This document shows, one piece after another, positions 1-7,186 of a stretch of DNA of 28,899 bases (position 1 is its first letter; each line of letters opens with the position of its first letter). The position numbers were made by a program, and so were the translations under genes. The DNA comes from CAYZWU01 sp964482235 (GTDB lineage: Bacteria > Planctomycetota > B15-G4 > CAYZWU01): positions 1 to 28,899 of the forward strand of contig CAYZWU010000063.1 in the NCBI GenBank assembly GCA_964482235.1. The letters are read 5' to 3'. Below the pieces are notes generated by a model that was given only the letters and a program-made list of their open reading frames with translations, was not told the origin of the DNA and searched no databases.

Positions 1-1
1 G

Positions 2-1156
2 GTGACTGGCGGTCTCGGCGGCATGGGCGGGGCCCAGCCCCTGGCCGCCACCATGGGCGGCGCCGCATTTCTGGCGGCGGAAGTCGACAAGGAGCGGATG
101 GAGAAGCGCCTCAGGACGAAGTACCTCGACATGATGACGGCGGACATCGACGAGGCGATCGCGCGCGCCCTGAAGGCGAAGGAGAACGGCGAGGCCTTTT
201 CCGTGGGCTGGGAAGGGAACTCCGCGGACCTGCTCGAGGAGCTGATCAAGCGCAATGTGGTGCCGGACATCCTCACCGACCAGACGAGCGCCCACGACCC
301 GCTCAACGGCTACGTGCCGCGCGGCATGTCGTTCAAGGAGGCTCTCGATCTGAGGGAGCGGGATCCGAAGGAGTACGAGAAGCATTCACTGTCCACCATG
401 GCGGACCACGTGCGCGCCATGCTGGCCCTGCAGGAGCGCGGCGCCGTGACGTTCGACTACGGCAACAACATCCGCGCCTTCGCCAAGGAGGCGGGCGTGG
501 CAAACGCCTTCGACTTCAAGGGATTCACGCCGCTCTTCATCCGGCCGCTCTTCTGCGAGGGCAAGGGGCCGTTCCGCTGGGTGGCGCTCTCGGGCGACCC
601 GGAGGACATCTACAGGACCGACGAGGCGGTTCTCCGCCTCTTTCCCGAGAACGAGAACCTCTGCCGCTGGATCAAGATGGCCCGCGAGAAGATCGCCTTC
701 CAGGGCTACCCGTCGCGAATCTGCTGGTTCGGTTACGGCGAGCGGGCCCGGTTCGGACTGGAGCTCAACCGCATGGTGCGCGACGGCGAGATCAAGGCGC
801 CCGTGGCGATCGGCCGCGACCACCTCGACTGCGGCTCCGTTGCCTCGCCGAACCGCGAGACAGAGGGGATGAAGGACGGCACCGATGCCGTGGCCGACTG
901 GCCGCTTCTCAACGCGCTGCTCAACACGGCGTCAGGCGCCAGCTGGGTCTCGATCCATCACGGCGGCGGCGTGGGAATGGGATACGCGATCCACGCCGGC
1001 CAGGTGATCGTGGCCGACGGCACCGACGAGGCGGCCTTCAGGCTGGAGAGGGTGCTCACCAACGATCCCGGGATAGGGGTGGCCCGCCACGCCGATGCGG
1101 GGTACGACGAGGCGATCGCGGTGGCGAACGAGCGCGGGGTCGACCTGGCGCGCTGA
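2..1156 (+). CDS. hutU: Urocanate hydratase (urocanase), 5'-truncated by window edge
   Basis: Converts urocanate to 4-imidazolone-5-propionate with tightly bound NAD+, the second step of histidine degradation, in the cytoplasm. The 384 visible residues are the C-terminal two thirds of a family normally about 550 residues long; the reading frame is open at the window edge, so the GTG at base 2 is not the start. Near the left edge lies the glycine-rich NAD-binding segment GLGGMGGAQPLA. At visible residue 241 the Cys in RICWFGYG matches the conserved active-site cysteine region. The tail has the typical HHGGGVGMGYAIHAG and VLTNDPGIGVARHADAGYD blocks, so the 3' end is intact. No other hut gene is inside the window. 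It converges on the next gene with only 9 bases between stop codons and no visible terminator. Confidence 0.97.
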   Translation: MTGGLGGMGGAQPLAATMGGAAFLAAEVDKERMEKRLRTKYLDMMTADIDEAIARALKAKENGEAFSVGWEGNSADLLEELIKRNVVPDILTDQTSAHDPLNGYVPRGMSFKEALDLRERDPKEYEKHSLSTMADHVRAMLALQERGAVTFDYGNNIRAFAKEAGVANAFDFKGFTPLFIRPLFCEGKGPFRWVALSGDPEDIYRTDEAVLRLFPENENLCRWIKMAREKIAFQGYPSRICWFGYGERARFGLELNRMVRDGEIKAPVAIGRDHLDCGSVASPNRETEGMKDGTDAVADWPLLNALLNTASGASWVSIHHGGGVGMGYAIHAGQVIVADGTDEAAFRLERVLTNDPGIGVARHADAGYDEAIAVANERGVDLAR

Positions 1157-1165
1157 TCCGGGCTG

Positions 1166-2515
1166 TCAGACTTCCTCCATCATCCATTCGATGTAATCAT
1201 GAATGCGGGCTGCGAGGAAATAGGGCAGATCCAGCAGATGGAACGGTTTTCCTTCCTGTGTCTTCAATGAAGCGAGAGTCAGCGGACCTGCATGGAGCCG
1301 AATGGCATAACCGTGGGGGCATCTGTTGATGAACTGATGCAGGGAGCGCAGTCGTCCCACATTTCCTGACTTCACCTCAAGAGGGATGACAAGGTCCCTG
1401 TGCTGGACGATAAAATCGACCTCAGCGCGTGACTGGCTTTTTTCCCGCACCCAAAAGGAATGTTCGTGGCGGAGCGTCGGGTCGATCGCCTTGAGTTCCT
1501 GCCCGACGATCTGCTCGGCGAGAATCCCCTTGTAGAATGAATGCAGATTGTCCTTCTCGAAAAAGTGATGCTGCAGCCCAACACAGTGATTGAGCAATCC
1601 CGTGTCCAGGAACTGCAGCCTGGGGGATTTTTTCAGATCGGGGACAATCGGGATTTCAACGCTCGTTGCCGGATAGATCAGAGAGAGCAGCATGGCCAGT
1701 TGAAGCGTTCGCAGCGCTTCTCCGACTTCTCGGGAACGGTAGTTGGAACTCCCGAAACCCGCAAACTTTATTCGTTGACCTGCAGAGTAGGGTGCCGTTT
1801 CGATGCAGTGTCGCAGGATGGTTGAGCTCGTTTTGTTGCCGGCATACTTACCGACATCGTCGAGATAGGAGAGAAGTAGGGAATCGTAGACAGGTCGCAG
1901 TTCGCTCACGTTCCGTTTGTCTATATAGGTCGCCACCACCTCCGGCATCCCGCCGATCTGAGTGTAACGATGGAACAACTCGAACAGGGTCGTCTCTGCA
2001 AAGTCCGGGAGAGGGATCGTTTCGAGGGCGGTGAGGGCTTGATCGGCCTGATTGGCTGCAAGGAATTCCCTGAACGAGATTGGATGTAGGAACAGATGCT
2101 GAACCCGTCCAACGGGGAAGGCGATGTTCGATTCGCGGAGGGTGATTTCCAGCAGAGATCCTGCAGCGATGACGTGGATATCCGGGAGTTCCTCGTAAAA
2201 AAAGCGCAGATATGAGATTGCCTCGGGACAGCTCTGTATTTCGTCGAGAAACAGGAGGGTCTTGCCGTCGGAGGGTTGTGATCCGGTCTTGAGGAGTATC
2301 GCCTGGAACAGACTCCGAACATCCAGATTTCGGCGGAAGGGATCGCCGGCACGGGGCAGCTCGAGATCCATGTAGATGAATCGGTCGAATCGTTCCGAAA
2401 AGAGCTTGACCGCGCTTGTTTTTCCGACCTGTCTCGCTCCCCGAAGAATCAGCGGCTTGCGACCCGGATTATCAGCCCATTTCTCGAGTTGTGCCAGAAT
2501 GTCTCTTGAAAACAT
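1166..2515 (-). CDS. AAA-family ATPase with C-terminal DUF4143 / nuclease-like domain
   Basis: A 449-residue protein of the widespread AAA_14/DUF4143 group, whose cellular role is not firmly known. Walker A is GARQVGKT (residues 26-33) and Walker B is LLFLDE (87-92). The C-terminal DUF4143 half includes AEVDFIV followed by LEVKSG, a D...ExK pattern like PD-(D/E)xK nucleases. The start chosen is the ATG at 2515, with GGAG five bases upstream. A TTG six codons further up (2533) would also keep the frame open but would place that ribosome site inside the gene. Base composition is visibly less GC-rich than the flanking genes, and the upstream region is very AT-rich, consistent with acquisition by transfer. 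It stands alone, with no partner gene, so a toxin-antitoxin role is not supported here. Confidence 0.88.
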   Translation of the reverse strand: MFSRDILAQLEKWADNPGRKPLILRGARQVGKTSAVKLFSERFDRFIYMDLELPRAGDPFRRNLDVRSLFQAILLKTGSQPSDGKTLLFLDEIQSCPEAISYLRFFYEELPDIHVIAAGSLLEITLRESNIAFPVGRVQHLFLHPISFREFLAANQADQALTALETIPLPDFAETTLFELFHRYTQIGGMPEVVATYIDKRNVSELRPVYDSLLLSYLDDVGKYAGNKTSSTILRHCIETAPYSAGQRIKFAGFGSSNYRSREVGEALRTLQLAMLLSLIYPATSVEIPIVPDLKKSPRLQFLDTGLLNHCVGLQHHFFEKDNLHSFYKGILAEQIVGQELKAIDPTLRHEHSFWVREKSQSRAEVDFIVQHRDLVIPLEVKSGNVGRLRSLHQFINRCPHGYAIRLHAGPLTLASLKTQEGKPFHLLDLPYFLAARIHDYIEWMMEEV

Positions 2516-2796
2516 GACTGCTCCAATGATCAAAGATGGCTTATTTTAATTGATAAAATGTATCATAACAAGCCAATAATATAACAATGATTGTAATAAA
2601 ATAAACCTAAATAGCGATCGAATATTGATGCTTATATGCTTTAAGTTGATAAACATTAAGAGGTTAATAACGAAAAGTAGAAGGTGCAACACAGAGTGAG
2701 AATTCATCTCCGAAGGAAAAGAGAGACGAATCCTGCTGGAAACGCTAGAATGCTCGTTCAGGTCGTCCTAATACAGACCGCCGGAAAGGAGGAGCG
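2516..2796. other. AT-rich divergent intergenic region
   Basis: These 281 bases separate the divergent ATPase and sulfatase genes. The part from about 2530 to 2680 is strikingly AT-rich against a GC-rich background and holds the ATPase promoter. I see no ORF or RNA gene in it. Toward the sulfatase, TAGAAT at about 2748 could be a -10 element but has no convincing -35. The sulfatase ribosome site AAAGGAGGAG lies directly before its ATG at 2797. Confidence 0.6.
2543..2571 (-). promoter_or_regulatory. Sigma-70-type promoter with internal palindrome for the AAA ATPase gene
   Basis: On the minus strand TTGTTA (2571-2566) and TAAAAT (2548-2543) are separated by exactly 17 bases, 4/6 and 5/6 matches to consensus. 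Transcription would start near 2536, about 20 bases before the ATG at 2515. The spacer contains the palindrome TGATA-n5-TATCA (2551-2565), well placed for a repressor. Whether the ATPase or another protein binds it is unknown. Confidence 0.5.
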
Positions 2797-4239
2797 ATGA
2801 AGAAGAAGGTCGATCGCCGCACCTTCCTGAAGGCGGCGGGCGCCTCGGTCGGTTCTCTCGGAGTGGCAGGAAAAGCCGCCTCTCTTTCGGCGAGCAGGAA
2901 CAGGCCCAACGTTCTCCTCTACGTGGTCGACGACCAGGGCACGGACGATGCCGGCTGCTACGGCAATCCCGTGATCAGGACGCCGGGGCTCGACAGGCTA
3001 GCGCGTTCTGGTGTGCGGTTCACCAATGCCTTCTGCACCACGGCGTCTTGCGCGGCGAGCCGGTCGGTGATCCTGAGCGGGCTCTACAGCCATTCCAGCG
3101 GGATGTACGGCCATTCCCACGCGTGCCATCACTTCCAGTGCTTCGACAACGTCAAGGGATTGCCGGTGCGCCTTGCCGAGGCAGGCTACAGGACGACCAG
3201 TGCGGGCAAGTATCACGTGGCGCCGGAAAAAGCCTTCCACTTCGACGAGTACATCCGCGGCCCCTCACCCGTGGACATGGCGGAAAAGGCGCGGCACGTT
3301 TTGGCCGACAGGAGCGGCCGGCCCTTCTTTCTCTACTTCTGCACCCACGAGCCTCACAGGCCCTTCAAGCGGGGCGGGTCCGACGCGATCTCTCCGGAGG
3401 ATGTGATCGTACCGGATTTTTTGCCCGACATCCCCGAGTGCCGCGAGGAGCTGGCTCGATACTACATGTCCGTGCAGCGGGCCGACAGCGGCCTCCTGCG
3501 GCTCATCGAGATGCTTCATGAGACCGGGCGCTGGGAAGACACGCTGATCATCTACATCTCGGACAACGGCATCGCCTTCCCCGGCGCCAAGACAACACTC
3601 TACGAGCCGGGGATGCGGCTTCCCTGCGTGATCCGCAATCCCCTTGCCGGGAAGAGCGGCTTCGCCTCGAGGGCCTTGATCACCTGGGCCGACGTGACAC
3701 CCACCATCCTCGACTTTGCCGGGATCCTGACCGAGGCGGACTTCGGGCCAACCGTGGAGCTGCCAGAGAAGATCCGGTTCAACGACGGGATTCCGAAGAA
3801 CAGGTTCCTCCATGGCCGGTCGGTGCTGCCCGCTCTCGAGGAGGAATCGCCCGACGGCTTCGACGAGATCTACGCATCCCACACCTTTCACGAGATCACC
3901 ATGTACTATCCGATGCGGGTCGTGCGGGAGCGACGTCTCAAGCTGATCTGGAACATCGCCCACGAGCTCGAGTATCCCTTTGCCTCGGACCTCCATCGAT
4001 CGAAGACCTGGCAGGCCGTGCTGCAGAGGAAGATCCGGACCTACGGCAAGCGGAAGGTGTCCGCCTACCTGCACAGACCCGAGTTCGAGCTCTACGACCT
4101 CGAGGCCGATCCCCACGAGGTGATGAATCTTGCCGAGGATCCCGCCTTTGCCGGCGATCTGGTAAGATTGAAGGATCAGCTGAAGCTCTTCCAGTACAGG
4201 ACGCACGATCCATGGATCGTGAAATGGGAGTATGAATAG
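2797..4239 (+). CDS. Tat-exported sulfatase, heparan N-sulfatase (sulfamidase)-like
   Basis: A 480-residue type I sulfatase with a Tat signal (RRTFLKAAG, residues 7-15), so probably folded before export. Metal-binding DD is at 45-46, and the formylglycine motif reads C85-A-A-S-R89, the C-x-(P/A)-S-R form that sulfatase-maturating enzymes can accept. SDNG (255-258) and the following K265 complete the expected active-site set. Overall order and wording, for example GMYGHSH..HHFQCFDNVKGLP, HEITMYYPMR and the C-terminal THDPW, follow animal N-sulfoglucosamine sulfohydrolase more closely than the aryl- or choline-sulfatases I know. Likely role is removal of sulfate from sulfated glycans, with N-sulfated glucosamine the best guess. 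The start is supported by a strong GGAGG site. The next gene begins 29 bases downstream, suggesting co-transcription. No maturase gene is in the window. Confidence 0.9.
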   Translation: MKKKVDRRTFLKAAGASVGSLGVAGKAASLSASRNRPNVLLYVVDDQGTDDAGCYGNPVIRTPGLDRLARSGVRFTNAFCTTASCAASRSVILSGLYSHSSGMYGHSHACHHFQCFDNVKGLPVRLAEAGYRTTSAGKYHVAPEKAFHFDEYIRGPSPVDMAEKARHVLADRSGRPFFLYFCTHEPHRPFKRGGSDAISPEDVIVPDFLPDIPECREELARYYMSVQRADSGLLRLIEMLHETGRWEDTLIIYISDNGIAFPGAKTTLYEPGMRLPCVIRNPLAGKSGFASRALITWADVTPTILDFAGILTEADFGPTVELPEKIRFNDGIPKNRFLHGRSVLPALEEESPDGFDEIYASHTFHEITMYYPMRVVRERRLKLIWNIAHELEYPFASDLHRSKTWQAVLQRKIRTYGKRKVSAYLHRPEFELYDLEADPHEVMNLAEDPAFAGDLVRLKDQLKLFQYRTHDPWIVKWEYE

Positions 4240-4268
4240 GGCGCCCCCGAAGTAGCGAGGAAAACACC

Positions 4269-5654
4269 ATGATGCCCGGACGAAACCTGATCCTGATCTC
4301 CGCTGACGCACTCTGGCGCGCCTGCGCTCACCGATTTTTTCTGTCGTTGATGTTGACACTTGTCCTGGCCGCCTGCTGCTGGTCCGGTGCCGCGGCGGAT
4401 GAATCTCCCGATTACGTGGCGGACGTTCGCTTCGCCCTCGACGAGCTGGAGAAGAAGTGCGGCCATTTCTTCGAGCTCAAGGGCATCGACTGGAAGAAGG
4501 TCTCGAAGCAGTTCCTCAAGGAGGCCAAGGCGGTCAAGACCGACCAGGATCACCTCGTGCTTCTCGTGCGCCTGCTGGCGCGAGTGCGCGACGGCCACGC
4601 CGGCGTGCGACCCCTGGAGAAGGGCCAGGGCGTCAAGTGGCCCGACGACGGCCGGGGACAGCTCACCGGGCCGGGCTTCTTCCTCTGCCGCGTGGGGAAG
4701 AAGATCTTTGTCAAGAGCAGCTGGTCGTCGGCAAAGTCGAGCGGGCTTCTGCCGGGCATGGAGGTCGTCAAGGTCGAGGGGAAGCCGGCGCTCAAGTGGC
4801 TCGAGGCGCTGAAGGAGGATAACTGCGACACGCGCAGCTTCTCCACCGATCACCAGGCTTTCTTCCACACCTGCCACTGGGGCCTCGCCAAGCCGGCGGG
4901 CACGCGCCTGCAGATGGAGATCAAGGACCTGAAGAACAAGAAGAAGAAGCGCACCGTCACCTACACCAAGGCCAGCACCGTGCCGTGGGGGCCGGCCTTC
5001 TTCCCGAAGGGGACGGAGGGCGGCAAGGATGTGCGGTGGTGCACGCTGCCGTCAGGCTACGGCTACATCCACCTGCGCCGCTGCCCGGGGAACCTGCCCG
5101 AGCTCGTGGACGAGGCCCTCGCCGCTTTCGGCGACGTGCCCGGGTTGATCCTCGACTTCCGCGCCAACGGAGGGGGCGGATTCGATCACGACGGCTTCAT
5201 GGGGCGCTTCGTGCCCGAGGGGAAGACCCTGACCTTTGCCAAGAGCTACAAGAGCGCCGGCCCGAAGCAGTACGGCGGACCGATCGTGGTCATCGTGGAC
5301 GCGATCACGCGCAGTGCGGGCGAGACGGCGAGCGGCATCTTCAAGGAGGACGGGCGGGGTTACATGATCGGCGAGAGCCCCACGGCCGGCATGTCATCGT
5401 CGAAGACGACGATCGAGCTGCCCTCCCGGCTCTTCTCCCTATACGTTTCCGTCCACTCCAACAAGGCGCGCTTCCAGGGAGGCAAGGGGATCGAGGGGGT
5501 CGGGGTCATTCCGCACGAGACGGTCGAGTACGATCCCAAGGATCTGGCAAAGGAGAGGGACACCCTGATCGAGTATGCCGAGAAGCTGCTCGGCAAGTTT
5601 CCCAAGAAGAAGGTTCCCTACGACCCGGCGAAGTTCGGGTGGAAGGGGAAGTAG
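4269..5654 (+). CDS. Exported S41-family (C-terminal processing-type) serine protease-like protein
   Basis: A 461-residue exported protein. A hydrophobic segment (about 23-36) ends in LAAC (33-36), a lipobox, so it is probably a lipoprotein; a second Cys follows at once. An S41 N-terminal region includes RDGHAGV (107-113). A PDZ-like stretch GLLPGMEVVKVEGKPALKWLE (159-179) follows. The catalytic core has LILDFRANGGG (293-303) and TRSAGE with the likely nucleophile S349. K379 lies 30 residues downstream, near the usual lysine of the Ser-Lys dyad. A basic KNKKKKR patch (222-228) is unusual. Two adjacent ATGs (4269 and 4272) follow a GAGG-like site; the first is given. Its closeness to the sulfatase suggests one operon, but its substrate is unknown. 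Confidence 0.85.
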   Translation: MMPGRNLILISADALWRACAHRFFLSLMLTLVLAACCWSGAAADESPDYVADVRFALDELEKKCGHFFELKGIDWKKVSKQFLKEAKAVKTDQDHLVLLVRLLARVRDGHAGVRPLEKGQGVKWPDDGRGQLTGPGFFLCRVGKKIFVKSSWSSAKSSGLLPGMEVVKVEGKPALKWLEALKEDNCDTRSFSTDHQAFFHTCHWGLAKPAGTRLQMEIKDLKNKKKKRTVTYTKASTVPWGPAFFPKGTEGGKDVRWCTLPSGYGYIHLRRCPGNLPELVDEALAAFGDVPGLILDFRANGGGGFDHDGFMGRFVPEGKTLTFAKSYKSAGPKQYGGPIVVIVDAITRSAGETASGIFKEDGRGYMIGESPTAGMSSSKTTIELPSRLFSLYVSVHSNKARFQGGKGIEGVGVIPHETVEYDPKDLAKERDTLIEYAEKLLGKFPKKKVPYDPAKFGWKGK

Positions 5655-5700
5655 GCTACCGCCGCGCCGTACTCCTGTCGCACCAATCGCTGCTTCATGC

Positions 5701-5753
5701 CAAAAAAAGAAGAGGCGCTCCGCCGGATTAATTTGCGAGGCCGGCGGAGCGCC
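5701..5753 (-). terminator. Rho-independent terminator of the C25 peptidase gene
   Basis: Two perfect 13-base arms (5714-5726 and 5741-5753) flank a 14-base loop. Read on the minus strand the stem is followed by TCTTCTTTTTTTG, a proper U-tract. It starts 9 bases after the stop codon of the minus-strand gene. On the plus strand no T-run follows, so it is a poorer terminator for the S41 gene. Confidence 0.85.
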
Positions 5754-5761
5754 CTGCCCGA

Positions 5762-6952
5762 TCAGTGGAGCCTGATGGCGGGGTCCCCGAAGAGATTGGT
5801 CTGGTAGTAGCAGTGCTTGATCTTGTCCATCTGATGGTGGCCGAAGAGCTGGGCCTGGAAGTAGGCTGACGACTTGGAGATCTGGTTGGCCGCTCCGAGC
5901 CTCTCGCCGTTCATCATGGCTTCCCTCATGAAGGCAGCCTGGTACATCTGCGAGGGGCTCTCGTCGATGTTGTCCTGGATGTAGTATCCCTGGCCCGCAT
6001 TCGCCACGACCGCAAAGGCGCCGTCCCTGTCCTTCACGGTGATGTACTCGGCCCAGCAGTCGGGCTGGTCGAAGGCGCCGGGAAAGCACGCCTGGGTGTA
6101 GATGAAGAAGAGGTCGTTCTTGCTGTTGTGCGAGTTGGTCAGCTCGTCGAGATAGGCCTCGTCCGAACCGGCGTTCCTGTCGGGGTGCACGAGCTTCATC
6201 GCCTCGAAGGGCTGGCCGTGTCCCATGTGGTTGATGACGTGGTAGCCGTGGGGCGTGTTGAGCATGTTCACCAGATTGTCGCCGGTCCAGTTCGTCTGGG
6301 ACTCGTAGAGCTTCGTGATGTCGTACTTGCCGGGAATCTCCCACACGAGGGCGTTCATCCAGTTGCCGCCGTAGACGAAGTCGACCTGCTCTCCCACCAT
6401 CAGTACGTTCTTGATGTGATTCCAGTCGCCGTCGTGATAGTAGGCGTGCGTCTTGGATACGAACCTCTCGGCGTCGGCGCCGTTCGAGACCGGCGCCCGG
6501 CCCACGAAGACCTCGGCGTCGAGGTCGGTGTGGAAGGGATCGTCGAGGCAGGCGAAGTACTGGTCCGAGACGATGAACTCCATTCCCGACCACATTTCAT
6601 GGGAAGGAAAGAGATAATGATTCCCTGCTATCAGGACGTAGGTGATATCGGAGTAGTTGTAGGCGTTCTGGATGATCTGCCTGACACGGTCGGCCGTTCT
6701 GTCGGCAGGATTCTGAAGAACGCGGATCCGGGTCTTGATCCCTTCGCTTTCGTGGAGCTCTCTCAGCCTGTCGAACTCCGCCTGGATCGCCTTGTTCGGC
6801 ACGAGAATCAGCATGTCGTACTCGAGTGACCAGCGGTTGTCCACCTGCAGGCCGCCGGCGGCGGCGGGGGGAGCAGAGAGCAACAGCAGAAGCAGTGCGA
6901 GGCTTGCGAGGAGTGTCGATTTCAAGCAGTACCGTTTTTTCTTGATGTCCAT
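5762..6952 (-). CDS. Secreted peptidase C25 (gingipain-type cysteine protease), single-domain
   Basis: A 396-residue protein with a Sec signal (basic KKKR then a leucine-rich core, residues 3-32). The rest is almost only the caspase-like C25 catalytic domain. The expected dyad is visible: H245 in NHMGHG and C289 in IYTQACFPGAFD. VLIAGNHYLFPS (106-117) and FVGRAPVSNGADAERFVSKTHAYY (149-172) are typical of the family. It ends at NLFGDPAIRLH, the usual C25 domain edge. It lacks the long propeptide, immunoglobulin-like domains and C-terminal sorting domain that large gingipain-like proteins often have. GGAG lies 7 bases before the ATG. The role is probably extracellular or periplasmic protein cleavage; specificity cannot be read from sequence. 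Confidence 0.88.
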   Translation of the reverse strand: MDIKKKRYCLKSTLLASLALLLLLLSAPPAAAGGLQVDNRWSLEYDMLILVPNKAIQAEFDRLRELHESEGIKTRIRVLQNPADRTADRVRQIIQNAYNYSDITYVLIAGNHYLFPSHEMWSGMEFIVSDQYFACLDDPFHTDLDAEVFVGRAPVSNGADAERFVSKTHAYYHDGDWNHIKNVLMVGEQVDFVYGGNWMNALVWEIPGKYDITKLYESQTNWTGDNLVNMLNTPHGYHVINHMGHGQPFEAMKLVHPDRNAGSDEAYLDELTNSHNSKNDLFFIYTQACFPGAFDQPDCWAEYITVKDRDGAFAVVANAGQGYYIQDNIDESPSQMYQAAFMREAMMNGERLGAANQISKSSAYFQAQLFGHHQMDKIKHCYYQTNLFGDPAIRLH

Positions 6953-7073
6953 TTTGTCTCTCCGAGGTTGTGGCCGGGTTTTTCAAAAAGATCCTTGAGG
7001 ATGTTTGGCACCGAGATGCCTTCGATGCGGGAATGAACGCCCCGGAGAGTGCGGATTGGTTCAAAAAAATCGA

Positions 7074-7170
7074 TACCGAGCCCGCGCAATCTCCACCATA
7101 TTCGTACAGCAACGTACACGGATTCAGTTCATCCGCACACGAATATGGTGGAGATTGCGCGGGCTCGGTA
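7074..7170. repeat. 32-bp perfect inverted repeat, also a terminator-like hairpin
   Basis: Arms 7074-7105 and 7139-7170 are perfect reverse complements over 32 bases, with a 33-base loop that can itself pair CGGAT (7119-7123) with ATCCG (7131-7135). The structure starts 17 bases after the AbgT gene's stop. On the minus strand it is followed by TCGATTTTTTTG, so it can end that transcript. A 32-bp perfect stem is far longer than a terminator needs and would fit a palindromic repeat element. No second copy is seen in this window. Confidence 0.85.
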
Positions 7171-7186
7171 CTCCCGGGATTCGGTG

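Noticed and set aside
7074..7105. A tRNA gene, suggested by AATCTCCACCA
   Set aside because: No matching 5' acceptor strand, D-arm, anticodon arm or TTCGA T-loop occurs in the right order; the pairing partner is the other palindrome arm.
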